DNA of 28,282 bases from Chloroflexota bacterium (GTDB lineage Bacteria > Chloroflexota > Anaerolineae > Caldilineales > Caldilineaceae), in assembly GCA_018969295.1 (NCBI GenBank), contig JAGWYN010000049.1, positions 1 through 28,282 on the forward strand. The letters run 5' to 3'. Every line of letters starts with the position of its first letter. Within the stretch, counting starts at the first letter, position 1. The position numbers and the translations under genes were made by a program. The notes below the pieces were generated by a model. That model searched no databases. It was given only the letters and a program-made list of their open reading frames with translations, and was not told the DNA's origin. This document shows positions 8,666 to 18,674 of the stretch, piece by piece.

Positions 8666-9357
8666 GGCCCCTGATAGCCGTCGCGCTCGACGGTCTGCTG
8701 CGCTGCCCGGTGGCTCTCCTCCTGCTCCAGCTCCGCTTCGAGCACCGCCAGCCGGGCCGCCATCTGCTGCAAAAGTTCCATCGTCGTGTCGTGCAGCTGG
8801 TTGTGCTGCAGGTCTTCGTGCCGCGCCTCCTCGGCCAACAGCCCCGTGCGCCGACGCACACGGCCAGGCACCCCCACCACCACCGAGTTCGCTTCCACAT
8901 CCTTGACCACAACCGAGTTGGCGCCGATGCGCGAATGGGCCCCCACCGTGATCGGGCCCAGCACCTTGGCACCGGCGCCGACAACCACATGGTCGCCCAC
9001 GGTCGGGTGCCGTTTCTCCTTGCGCCAGCTGACCCCCCCCAGCGTCACGCCGTGGTACAGGGTCACATTCTCCCCGATCTCAGCCGTCTCGCCGATCACA
9101 ATGCCCATGCCGTGGTCTATAAAAAACCCCCGCCCGATCGTGGCACCCGGATGAATCTCAATCCCCGTCCAGAAACGCCCCAGATGCGAAACCAACCGCC
9201 CCAGCAGAAAGAGGCGGCGCCCCCACAGCCAGTGCGCCACCCGATAAAACCACTGCGCATGCAGACCCGGATAGCAGAGCAAGACCTCCCCTACGCTGCG
9301 CGCCGCAGGGTCCCGCTCAAAAACGACCCGAATGTCCTCGCGTACTCTGGCCAACAT
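8653..9357 (-). CDS. cysE: Serine O-acetyltransferase
   Basis: The enzyme transfers acetyl from acetyl-CoA to L-serine, the first step of cysteine synthesis, in the cytosol. The protein has 234 residues, with an N-terminal helical part (VREDIRVVFERDPAAR) and a left-handed beta-helix of hexapeptide repeats. It shows the hallmark catalytic-site run FFIDHGMGIVIGETAEIG and LYHGVTLGG, containing the two histidines of the family. The last 50 or so residues form a charged, probably coiled-coil tail beyond the usual end of the shorter EpsC/CysE type. GAGGAGG lies upstream of the ATG. It is the last gene of the inositol array, 38 bp downstream of the SDR gene, and has no obvious link to inositol use. 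Confidence 0.88.
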   Translation of the reverse strand: MLARVREDIRVVFERDPAARSVGEVLLCYPGLHAQWFYRVAHWLWGRRLFLLGRLVSHLGRFWTGIEIHPGATIGRGFFIDHGMGIVIGETAEIGENVTLYHGVTLGGVSWRKEKRHPTVGDHVVVGAGAKVLGPITVGAHSRIGANSVVVKDVEANSVVVGVPGRVRRRTGLLAEEARHEDLQHNQLHDTTMELLQQMAARLAVLEAELEQEESHRAAQQTVERDGYQGPWGI

Positions 9358-9395
9358 CCTCTCGCTGCCCTCCTCGACACCCGCAAGCGGCCCGC

Positions 9396-10175
9396 TTACT
9401 CCGGATACGCGCCCGAAACAAACTGGTCATACTCGATCAGCGCGCCCGTCATCACCCCCGCCTCCGGGCTGAGCAGATAGGCCACCAACCCCGCCAGCTG
9501 CTCCGGCTGCACCAGCTGCCCCATCGGCAGGGAAGCCGCCGCACGGGCCGCCCAGTCGCTGCCCGCTCCATGAAAACGCTGCTGGATCACCGCCTCCCCC
9601 GGCGTCTCCATCCAGCCGGCCAGGACCCCGTTGCAGCGGATGCGGTCGCGGGCAAACGCATTGGCCACATTCTTGGTCAGAACGCTCAGCCCCCCCTTGG
9701 ACGCCGAATAGGGGGTCAGATAGGACTGCCCACAGAGCGCTGCCATGCTCAGAATGTTGACAATGCTGCCAGGCTGACCCGCTGCTTTCATGTAGCCGAC
9801 CGCACGCTGCATGGTCAAAAAAGGCGCACGCAGGTTGATCGCCATGTGCTGCTCCCACAGCGCCAGGTCGGTGTCGAGCAGCCCGCCGCGCGTCGAGAGG
9901 GCCGCACTGTTGACCAGCGCGTTGACCCGACCATACCGCTCGACCGCCGCATCGACTACCCGAAAACAATCCTCCGGCTGGGCCAGATCCGCCTGCACAA
10001 AACAGCAGGCACTCCCCCGCACAGCCAGCTCAGCCGCAGCCGCTTCCCCCTTGACCCGCTCTCGCCCACAGATCACCAACCCCTCTGCCCCCTCGGCAGC
10101 CAGCCGGCGGGCGATCGCCAGCCCCAACCCCTGGGTGCCCCCCGTGATCACCGCCACGGTCTCTGCATGTCTCAT
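9396..10175 (-). CDS. Short-chain dehydrogenase/reductase (SDR)
   Basis: A 259-residue classical SDR of normal length. The NAD(P)-binding motif TGGTQGLG is at residues 11-18, the NSAA motif is near residue 88, and the catalytic Ser and YSASK are near residues 143-160. Such enzymes oxidise alcohols or reduce ketones with NAD(P). The start has AAGGGAG at good spacing. It lies 30 bp downstream of an iolG-type gene, so it is very likely co-transcribed with the inositol genes. It could act on an inositol, inosose or a related polyol, but nothing in the sequence fixes the substrate. Confidence 0.85.
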   Translation of the reverse strand: MRHAETVAVITGGTQGLGLAIARRLAAEGAEGLVICGRERVKGEAAAAELAVRGSACCFVQADLAQPEDCFRVVDAAVERYGRVNALVNSAALSTRGGLLDTDLALWEQHMAINLRAPFLTMQRAVGYMKAAGQPGSIVNILSMAALCGQSYLTPYSASKGGLSVLTKNVANAFARDRIRCNGVLAGWMETPGEAVIQQRFHGAGSDWAARAAASLPMGQLVQPEQLAGLVAYLLSPEAGVMTGALIEYDQFVSGAYPE

Positions 10176-10205
10176 CGCACGCTCCCTTTGACGCTGGCCA
10201 ACAGC

Positions 10206-11198
<993 letters not shown>

Positions 11199-11288
11199 AC
11201 ACCAGCTCCTCAAACTTTGTATCGATTCAGCCGCAGCAGCGGCCCTTCAGACCCGTACCCTGCCCGCACCACAGCTCGGCCAGCGCAG

Positions 11289-12125
<837 letters not shown>

Positions 12126-12154
12126 GGTTCTTGCCCCTCCTGAAAAACCGCCGG

Positions 12155-13165
12155 TCAGGCCGGCTGCCAGTACTCGATCGACACCGGCTGGTTGCGCTTG
12201 AGCGACTCCACCGCAGCTTCGGCAATCATCTGGGCACGCAGCCCATCCATCAACGTCGGATACTCTGCCCCAGCCCGACCCTCCAGCGCAGCAGCAAAAG
12301 CCTCCACCGCCAACAGAAAGCTCGGCTCCATCCGCTCAAACCAGCCGGCAAACATCCCCTCCTCCACCACCTTGCTCCCCTTGTAGAGCGCAACCTCTCG
12401 CACCGGCTTGCGCCGCGATTCGACCAGCCCCTGCGAACCAAAAACCTCGATCCGCTCGTCGTAGCCGTAGCCCGTATGGCGGCTGTTGTCGATGTGGCAA
12501 AGCGCACCGTCGGCAAATTTCAAAATCAACATCGACGTGTCGACATCCCCCGCCGCCGTGATCGCCGGGTCCATCATCGAAGAGCCCGCAGCGTAGACCT
12601 CCACCGGCTCCTGACCCGCAATCCAACAGAGCAGGTCAAACATGTGGATCGTCTGGTCGCGAAACTGCCCGCCCGAAACCTGGATGTAGCTCAACGGCGG
12701 CGGAGCCGCAGAACGACAGACCATGTGGATCATCTCCACCACCCCGACCTCCCCCGCCCGCACCGCCTCGCGCAGCGCCCGATGGTTGGGATCAAAACGA
12801 CGGCTGAACCCCATCATCACCGGCACCGGGGTATCGTGCGCTTCCTGCACCACCGCCTTGACCCGGTCCAGGCTCATGTCGATCGGCTTTTCACAGTAGA
12901 CAGGCTTGCGCGCCCGAATCGCCGCACGCAGCAGGTCCGCATGGGTGTGGGTCGACGAGGCAATCAACACCGCATCGACATCCTCCGCCCCAAAGATCTC
13001 CTCGACACTGCGGGCAACGTTGGCCCCATAACGGCCCGCCAGCCGCTGCGCCGCCTCGGCGTTGACATCGTACACATACTGCAGCCGCGTGTGCGGGTGG
13101 GCCGCCAGGTTGCCCCCATGCACCTGCCCAATAAACCCAGCGCCAAACAAGGCAACTCTCACCAT
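12155..13165 (-). CDS. iolG: Inositol 2-dehydrogenase (Gfo/Idh/MocA family), copy 2
   Basis: A 336-residue oxidoreductase with Rossmann motif LFGAGFIGQVHGGN, CEKPIDM with the family lysine, SRRFDPNHRAL, and RDQTIHMFD carrying the Asp/His pair. The C-terminal part reads CHIDNSRHTGYGYDERIEVF, a typical IolG phrase. It oxidises myo-inositol to 2-keto-myo-inositol with NAD, giving the substrate of IolE encoded just upstream (40-bp gap). GGAG lies seven bases before the ATG. Of the Gfo/Idh/MocA genes here this one and copy 1 are most IolG-like; this copy, next to iolE, is the better candidate for the main enzyme. Confidence 0.87.
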   Translation of the reverse strand: MVRVALFGAGFIGQVHGGNLAAHPHTRLQYVYDVNAEAAQRLAGRYGANVARSVEEIFGAEDVDAVLIASSTHTHADLLRAAIRARKPVYCEKPIDMSLDRVKAVVQEAHDTPVPVMMGFSRRFDPNHRALREAVRAGEVGVVEMIHMVCRSAAPPPLSYIQVSGGQFRDQTIHMFDLLCWIAGQEPVEVYAAGSSMMDPAITAAGDVDTSMLILKFADGALCHIDNSRHTGYGYDERIEVFGSQGLVESRRKPVREVALYKGSKVVEEGMFAGWFERMEPSFLLAVEAFAAALEGRAGAEYPTLMDGLRAQMIAEAAVESLKRNQPVSIEYWQPA

Positions 13166-13205
13166 TTTTTTACTCCAACTTTATGTCAATTTTTGCAGGT
13201 TCCGG

Positions 13206-14114
13206 TCACAGCCCGAGGGTGCGGATGTAGTCGCGGTTGCGCTGGGCGCTCTCTTTGGGCGTGCCCATGCCCGGCAGCACATCCTGCTCGACAACGACCC
13301 AACCGCGATACTGGAGACGCCGCAGCTCGGCCAGGACGGCCGGAAAGTCGATCTCCCCTTTGCCCAGTTCGCAAAAAAGGCCCCGACCCACTGCGGTCAC
13401 AGCATCCCAGCCCGCCTCTCTGGCCTGCGCCGCCACCGTGGGGCTGTGGTCTTTGAAGTGCACATGCCAGATGCGGTCTGCATGGCGGCGCAGCCCGGCT
13501 GCAGGATCCCCGCCGCCGTACCGGTAGTGGCCGGTGTCAAAGCAGAGCCCCAACACTTCAGGATCGGTCATCTCCAACAGCTGCGCCGTCTCTTCCGGCG
13601 TCTCGATCCAGGTACCGATGTGGTGGTGAAAGACCGTGCGCAGCCCGGTCTCCCGTTTGACCGCCCGCGCCACCCGGTTGGCACCTTCGGCAAAGATCTG
13701 CCACTGGCGTTCATCCATGCTCTGTGCTGCGGTCAGCCGGCCGGCATGAAGCGTGCGCATCGGGTCCCGATAGGGGTCGTTGCCCAGCACGATCAGGTTG
13801 TCAGGCCCACCGACCCGGGCCAGCTGGCGCGCGGTGCGCACCGCGTCGGCCTCGCTGGCGGCGTGGCCAGCCGGGTCGTGCAGCGCGACGCTGACCCAAG
13901 AGGCCAGCAGTTTGAGCTGGCGCCGCTCCAGCTCCGCACGCAGCGTTTCCGGGTCGGTCGGCATAAAGCCCCAGTCGCCCAGCTCGGTGCCCGCATAGCC
14001 GGTCGCCTGCATTTCATCGAGCACTCTGGCATAGCCGCCGCGCTCGCCCTCTACATTCTCAATCACCCCCCAGGAGCAGGGAGCATTGCCCACTTGAATC
14101 CAAGAGTCGCTCAT
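13206..14114 (-). CDS. iolE: Inosose dehydratase
   Basis: IolE dehydrates 2-keto-myo-inositol to 3D-trihydroxycyclohexane-1,2-dione in a metal-dependent TIM barrel. The 302-residue protein opens with the family hallmark NAPCSWGV (residues 10-17), followed by GYAGTELGDWGFMP, HHHIGTWIE, LCFDTGHYRYGG and HVHFKDHSP, which supply metal and active-site residues. The reading frame is open for another 99 codons upstream, but the ATG at 14114 has AAGGACGAGG before it and matches the usual IolE start. It lies 26 bp after the stop of the preceding oxidoreductase gene. Confidence 0.9.
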   Translation of the reverse strand: MSDSWIQVGNAPCSWGVIENVEGERGGYARVLDEMQATGYAGTELGDWGFMPTDPETLRAELERRQLKLLASWVSVALHDPAGHAASEADAVRTARQLARVGGPDNLIVLGNDPYRDPMRTLHAGRLTAAQSMDERQWQIFAEGANRVARAVKRETGLRTVFHHHIGTWIETPEETAQLLEMTDPEVLGLCFDTGHYRYGGGDPAAGLRRHADRIWHVHFKDHSPTVAAQAREAGWDAVTAVGRGLFCELGKGEIDFPAVLAELRRLQYRGWVVVEQDVLPGMGTPKESAQRNRDYIRTLGL

Positions 14115-14140
14115 TGCCTCGTCCTTTTTGTTGTGCGGCC

Positions 14141-15313
14141 TCAGAATTGCACCGTTTCCCAGTGGCCGCTCTCCCAGGAGCGGAGCATGGCCTGCTGAAC
14201 CCTGGCGACAGCGGCGGCTTCGGCAAATCCAGGCTCGCCTTGCTGGCCTGCGACAATCGAGCGCAGAAACGTGTAGGATTCGATCGTCTTGAGGTCGTCG
14301 TAGCCAAGCCCTGCAGCCCAGGCTGGGTTGAAGTGGCCGTGGTAGGGGTGGGCCGGCCCGCTCTGCAGGGTCAGATAGCCATCTTCGGCCGGGTTGGCAT
14401 CGTTGCGCCACTGCAGCTGGAGCTCGTTCATCCGCTCAAAATTCCATTTGAGGGCACCGTTGACGCCATGTACCTCGAAAGACATGTCACATTTGGAGCC
14501 GTTGATGATGCGGCACGATTCCAGCTGCCCGCGCGCACCGTTGGCAAAACGCACCAGCGCGCTGACATAGTCTTCATTGGTGACCGGCCCACGGGGGCTG
14601 TCCGCCCGCCCCACATCGTAGTGCGTGCCCACCCCAGGCTGTGGAATCGGACGCTCCCGGATAAAAATCTCCCGGTCGCTGGTCAGCGACGTGATCGGGC
14701 CGGCAATCATGTGCGCCATGTCAATGGCATGGGACATCAAATCGCCGAGTGTTCCCAGACCCTGGGCCTCCTCGAAGCGCCAGGAGAGAAAGCCGTTGGG
14801 GTTGCCGGCATAGCCGTTGAGAAAACGCCCCCGGTAGTGGGTCAGCTGACCCAGCTTGCCGCCTTGGATGAGCTGCCGCGCATACTGAACCACAGGGGCC
14901 CAGCGGTAGTTGAAGCCGACAAAGGTCAACACCCCGGCCTCCTGCGCAGCCTGGGCGCTGAGCAGCGTCTCCTCTGGAAAACGCCCGACCGGCTTTTCAC
15001 ACAAAATATGCTTGCCCGCAGCCGCAGCTGCCCGGTTGATCTCCAGGTGCATGCCGTTGGGGGCGGTCACGCTGACCGCCTCGACCGCCGGGTCGTCGAT
15101 CACGGCACGCCAGTCGGTCACATAGCGCTCAAACCCAAAACGCTGCTGCGCATTCTGGGCACGTACCTCGACCGGGTCGGCGCAGACCACCAGCCGCGGC
15201 CGGATGCCCGCATCCGCAAACCGATCCGGGATCGCCCGATAGGCCCGGCTGTGTGCCTCCCCCATCCACCCCATCCCGATAACGCCAATCCCAATTGTGC
15301 GTGTCATCTGCAT
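14141..15313 (-). CDS. Gfo/Idh/MocA family oxidoreductase
   Basis: The 390-residue NAD(P)-dependent sugar or polyol dehydrogenase has Rossmann motif GVIGMGWMGEAHSRAY, CEKPVGRFPEE with the catalytic lysine, GFNYRWAPVVQ, and GDLMSHAIDMA with the Asp/His pair. It is longer than the two IolG proteins (330-336) and clearly of another subfamily, comparable in length to enzymes that act on scyllo-inositol, glucosides or anhydrosugars. Its place just before iolE suggests an inositol isomer or a glycosylated inositol as substrate, which is inference. GTGGAG precedes the ATG at 15313; a second ATG two codons in is also possible. Confidence 0.82.
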   Translation of the reverse strand: MQMTRTIGIGVIGMGWMGEAHSRAYRAIPDRFADAGIRPRLVVCADPVEVRAQNAQQRFGFERYVTDWRAVIDDPAVEAVSVTAPNGMHLEINRAAAAAGKHILCEKPVGRFPEETLLSAQAAQEAGVLTFVGFNYRWAPVVQYARQLIQGGKLGQLTHYRGRFLNGYAGNPNGFLSWRFEEAQGLGTLGDLMSHAIDMAHMIAGPITSLTSDREIFIRERPIPQPGVGTHYDVGRADSPRGPVTNEDYVSALVRFANGARGQLESCRIINGSKCDMSFEVHGVNGALKWNFERMNELQLQWRNDANPAEDGYLTLQSGPAHPYHGHFNPAWAAGLGYDDLKTIESYTFLRSIVAGQQGEPGFAEAAAVARVQQAMLRSWESGHWETVQF

Positions 15314-15428
15314 TCTGCTCCACTTTTTGTCTGCCCAGGGTCGGTGGCAGCCTCTGCCCCACCCATTTTGTTCTTGCGTTTACAAAACAAAGGGGCTACC
15401 TGCCGGTGCCCCCTTCCCCCCACGGCTC

Positions 15429-16601
15429 TCACCCGCCGACCTCTACCCACTGCCCTCCTTGTTCGTTGGAAAGGACCGCAGCTTCTACAAACTGGACCCC
15501 ACGCAGGCCATCGACGACCGTGGGGTAGGTGCAGGCCAGCGGGTCAGGCAGAAAGCCCTCGCGGCGGGCCAGGATCGCTTCGGCCATGTCGGTGTACAGA
15601 TTGGTGAAGGCGTCGAGAAACCCTTCCGGGTGGCCCGGCCACAGCCGTGCCGAACGCTGGGCCAGCGGCGCCAGGTAGCGGGTGCCACGCGCCAGCCGCT
15701 GATGCGGCCCCTCCGCCGGGCGCAGCCACAACTCGTCCGGGGCTTCCTGCACCCATTCCAGGCTGCCTTTTTCGCCGTACACCCGGATACGTTGTCCGTG
15801 CAGGTGGCCGGTCGCCACCATGCTGACCCACATCAGCCCACGCGCGCCGTTGCTGAACCGCAGCTTGATGTGCGCGTTGTCGTCGGCGCGCCTCCCCGGC
15901 ACCAGCGTGGAAAGCTCCGCCGAGAGCGCGTCGACCTCCAACCCGGTGATGTAGCGGGCCAGGTGGTGGGCATGGGTCCCCAGATCGCCGACCACGGTCG
16001 ACCGCCCGGCCAGCGCTGGCGTCGTACGCCAGAGCGCCTGTTTGTGCCCCTCCGCCTCCAACAGCGTCGATGCCCAGCCCGAGGCATGCTCGACCTGCAC
16101 CAGACGCACTGCCCCCAGCTCGCCAGCCTGCACCATGGCCCGCGCCTGGCGCACCATCGGGTAGCCCGAATAGTTGTAGGTCACGCCAAAGACCCGCCCC
16201 TGGCGGTCTACAAGCTCGGCCAGCTCCACCGCCTGTGCCACCTCGTTGGTCAGCGGTTTGTCGCAGATCACGTCGATGCCCTGCTCCAAAAATGCCTTGG
16301 CAATCGCATAGTGGCTGTTGTTGGGGGTCATGATGCTGACCACCTCGATGCCGTCGCTGCGCCGCGCCTCTGCGGCAGCCATCTCCTGCCAACTGGTGTA
16401 GCGCCGGTCCGGCTCAATGCCCAAACTGGCGGCAAACGCCTGGCTGCGCACAGCCTCCGAGGCAAAGACACCCGCCAACAACGTGTAGCAGCCGTCCAGC
16501 CGCGCCGCCTGCCGGTGGGTCTCGCCAATGTGCGACCCGGGCCCGCCGCCAACCATCCCCAGCCGCAGCGCCCGGCGCTGCATTCGATCCGCTGCTCTCA
16601 T
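15429..16601 (-). CDS. Gfo/Idh/MocA family oxidoreductase, second subfamily
   Basis: A 390-residue protein with Rossmann motif GMVGGGPGSHIGETHRQAAR, CDKPLTNE (catalytic lysine), VTYNYSGYPMVRQAR, and GDLGTHAHHLARY (Asp/His). The GGGPGSHIG opening marks a subfamily distinct from IolG. A longer frame exists upstream, but the ATG at 16601 follows GGGAGAAGG and overlaps the stop of the preceding gene by ATGA, so the two are probably translationally coupled. Substrate unknown; the context suggests oxidation of an inositol isomer or derivative in the cytosol. Confidence 0.82.
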   Translation of the reverse strand: MRAADRMQRRALRLGMVGGGPGSHIGETHRQAARLDGCYTLLAGVFASEAVRSQAFAASLGIEPDRRYTSWQEMAAAEARRSDGIEVVSIMTPNNSHYAIAKAFLEQGIDVICDKPLTNEVAQAVELAELVDRQGRVFGVTYNYSGYPMVRQARAMVQAGELGAVRLVQVEHASGWASTLLEAEGHKQALWRTTPALAGRSTVVGDLGTHAHHLARYITGLEVDALSAELSTLVPGRRADDNAHIKLRFSNGARGLMWVSMVATGHLHGQRIRVYGEKGSLEWVQEAPDELWLRPAEGPHQRLARGTRYLAPLAQRSARLWPGHPEGFLDAFTNLYTDMAEAILARREGFLPDPLACTYPTVVDGLRGVQFVEAAVLSNEQGGQWVEVGG

Positions 16602-17473
16602 CGACCTTCTCCCCCCTCTGGCTGGCTGCGCGATGCCCACAACAGCGCCCAACGCCGGAGAGCCTCCGCAGCCAGCGATACGCTGCACCGATCGGTGCAG
16701 CCGCCGGAGGTCAGCACAAACTCCAGCTGCCCATGCGCTGCACCAGGAACCTCCACCACCTGCTCGACCGCACGCAGCGGCATGCGGGTGATGATCAGAC
16801 CGAGCTGCTCGCTCCTGCGCACCAGGGCCCGCTCTTCCTCGAGCACCAGCACCGAAGCGTCGGTCAACACCACCAAGGTGTTGTGCAGCTGCTGCTCGTC
16901 GCCGGCCAGCCCCCCAGAGGACCAGAGCGCAGGTTGAAAGACCGCCCCCACCAGCGCTTCCCCCGTGTACAGCCCATACCGTTCCAACCCATCCACAAAT
17001 TTCTCCGGCACCCCCGCAACCCGATCGGCCGAGAACGGCGGGTGGGCCCCACCACGCTCCCGGCCGATCGCCCGGCCGACCAACGCCTGCCAGGCAGGCT
17101 GGATCAGCCGCCAGCCGATCGCATTGAACGCCATCACCAGCCGGAGCAGCCGCCCCTCGGCCGCAGCCACCAGTTCGATGCGCCCATGCAGCAGCAGATG
17201 GCTGGAGCGCAGCCAGAGCAGCGTGGCCGCATCGATCTGGAGAGGAGCCCCAGACAACGTCACCTGCACGACCCCCGTCTGCGTAAAGAGCAGCGCCTGT
17301 GCAGCCTCTGTTTTGCCCTCCCACTCCTCCTCTGGCACGACAAACGCGGCCTGCAGCAGAGCCCCCGACGGCAGCGCAGCTCGCGCCCGATCCTGCAGTT
17401 CTTGGGGCATCTCCTCCAGCCTGTCAACGCTGTAGGGGTGAAATTCAGAAGAACGAGCCTGCCAAGGTTCCAT
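16598..17473 (-). CDS. Protein of unknown function with two possible PH-like domains
   Basis: I do not recognise a named family. The 291-residue protein has no signal peptide or membrane segment. Both halves have the alternating hydrophobic beta-strand pattern of bacterial PH-like domains: residues about 60-125 (ALLFTQTGVVQVTL, then LLLHGRIELVAA) and about 195-280 (NTLVVLTDASVLVLEEERALVR, then GLIITRMPLRAVEQVVEV). The second half ends in a helix (EALRRWALLWAS), as PH folds do. AGGGAAGGGAG precedes the ATG. Its stop overlaps the start of the next oxidoreductase gene (ATGA), so it is made together with inositol enzymes. Role unknown. Confidence 0.6.
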   Translation of the reverse strand: MEPWQARSSEFHPYSVDRLEEMPQELQDRARAALPSGALLQAAFVVPEEEWEGKTEAAQALLFTQTGVVQVTLSGAPLQIDAATLLWLRSSHLLLHGRIELVAAAEGRLLRLVMAFNAIGWRLIQPAWQALVGRAIGRERGGAHPPFSADRVAGVPEKFVDGLERYGLYTGEALVGAVFQPALWSSGGLAGDEQQLHNTLVVLTDASVLVLEEERALVRRSEQLGLIITRMPLRAVEQVVEVPGAAHGQLEFVLTSGGCTDRCSVSLAAEALRRWALLWASRSQPEGGEGR

Positions 17474-17491
17474 CTTCGCTCCCTTCCCTGT

Positions 17492-17535
17492 CTCAACTGC
17501 GGCTCAACTGCGGCTCAACTGCGGCTCAACTGCGG
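17492..17535. repeat. Four tandem copies of an 11-bp repeat
   Basis: CTCAACTGCGG occurs four times without interruption in the 72-bp gap between the permease stop and the PH-like gene, just upstream of the latter's ribosome site. It may be a slippage-prone tract; a protein-binding role cannot be excluded. Confidence 0.85.
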
Positions 17536-17545
17536 CGCAGCCCGC

Positions 17546-18550
17546 TCAGCGGTTTTTGCGCTGGTCGATGATCACAGCCACCACAATGATCGTCCCCTTG
17601 ACAATTGTGATCCAGTATTGATCCACGTTCAACAAAATCAGGCCGTTGTCCAAGACGCCGATAATCAGCGCCCCCACGATCGTGCCCCAGATCGTGCCGA
17701 TTCCGCCCGACAGGCTGGTGCCGCCGATCACAGCCGCCGCAATCGCATCCAGCTCAATGCCGACCCCCTGCCCCGGCTGGCCCGAGCCGACACGCGAGGA
17801 GACGACCAGCCCCGCCAGGCCAGACAACAGACCCGCAAGGGTGTAGACCCCGATCTTGACCCGGTCGATGTTCACACCCGAGATTCGCGCAGCCTGTTCG
17901 TTGCCGCCCAACGCATAGATGTAGCGGCCAAAGCGCGTGTTGTTGAGCATAATGTGGGTCAGCACCGCCACCACCAACAAAACAATGACCGGAAAGGGCA
18001 CCCCCGCAATCGCCCCCTGCCCGATAAAATTGTATTCGGGGGTCAGCTGCGACAGCGGCTTGTTGGAGTAGATCAGCGCAAAGCCGCGCGCCACGGTCAT
18101 CATGCCCAACGTGGCAATAAAGGGTGGAATCCTGAACCGGGCGATCAGCGCCCCGTTGACCCAGCCGGTCAGCGCGCCGATCAGCAGCGCCACCAGCACC
18201 GGCACCCCGATCGGCACACTCAGCCCGGCATATTTGAGGGTCGCTGACTCTGGCAGCTGCGCCAGGCTCGTGGCCAGCACCGCCGCCAAGGCCAGCACCG
18301 AACCAGAACCCAGGTCGATCCCCCCGGTCAGGATCACCATGGTGACCCCGATCGCGATCAACCCCATAAAAGAAATTTGGCGAATGATGTTGAAAATGTT
18401 GCGAGCCGTGAAAAATCCCTCTGAAAGCAACGAAAACGCAACCAGCATCGCCAATAAAATCAGAACAATCCCATATTTGTTGAGAAACAGATTGAGTGAT
18501 TCCCAACCCCGGTGTTTGCCCACATTTTCTGCCGCAGCCTTGCTCGCCAT
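17546..18550 (-). CDS. ABC sugar/inositol transporter, inner-membrane permease (RbsC/XylH family)
   Basis: This is the channel of an ABC importer. The 334-residue protein has about nine or ten hydrophobic segments and family phrases such as GVTMVILTGGIDLGSGSVLAL, GALTGWVNGALIARFRIPPFIATLG, GGNEQAARISGVN and GGTSLSGGIGTIWG. A longer frame exists upstream through the hairpin region, but the ATG at 18550 follows GGAGAGAGG and starts a normal RbsC N-terminus. Together with the binding protein and ATPase encoded upstream it very likely imports inositol, judging from context; ribose or another sugar is possible from sequence alone. Confidence 0.88.
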   Translation of the reverse strand: MASKAAAENVGKHRGWESLNLFLNKYGIVLILLAMLVAFSLLSEGFFTARNIFNIIRQISFMGLIAIGVTMVILTGGIDLGSGSVLALAAVLATSLAQLPESATLKYAGLSVPIGVPVLVALLIGALTGWVNGALIARFRIPPFIATLGMMTVARGFALIYSNKPLSQLTPEYNFIGQGAIAGVPFPVIVLLVVAVLTHIMLNNTRFGRYIYALGGNEQAARISGVNIDRVKIGVYTLAGLLSGLAGLVVSSRVGSGQPGQGVGIELDAIAAAVIGGTSLSGGIGTIWGTIVGALIIGVLDNGLILLNVDQYWITIVKGTIIVVAVIIDQRKNR

Positions 18551-18581
18551 CGTACCTCTCTCCTCTAAAAATCTTTCTGCC

Positions 18582-18632
18582 GCAGGGGGTTGTGTTGGAG
18601 CGAGGAGGTTCTGCTCCAACACAACCCCCTGC
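18582..18632 (-). terminator. 20-bp perfect-stem hairpin between ATPase and permease genes
   Basis: GCAGGGGGTTGTGTTGGAGC (18582-18601) is exactly repeated in inverted form at 18613-18632, with an 11-base loop. It lies in the 124-bp gap of a transporter operon. A partial terminator or mRNA-stabilising stem that sets the level of downstream genes is likely; no U-tract follows directly. Confidence 0.6.
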
Positions 18633-18674
18633 AGGGAACGCCCTGCCCAAGATCCCTTTCGCTGCAGCGCCGGG

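Noticed and set aside
14115..14411. 99-codon N-terminal extension of iolE
   Set aside because: It overlaps the 3' end of the preceding gene in another frame, and the conserved IolE start with a ribosome site is at 14114.
15297..16937. Open frame of 546 codons on the plus strand
   Set aside because: It is antisense to the oxidoreductase and PH-like genes and has low-complexity composition; the minus-strand genes have motifs and ribosome sites.
16602..17324. 241-codon N-terminal extension of the 15429-16601 oxidoreductase
   Set aside because: It is a frame-shifted reading of the PH-like gene, Gly/Ala/Arg-rich, and the Rossmann motif begins right after the ATG at 16601.
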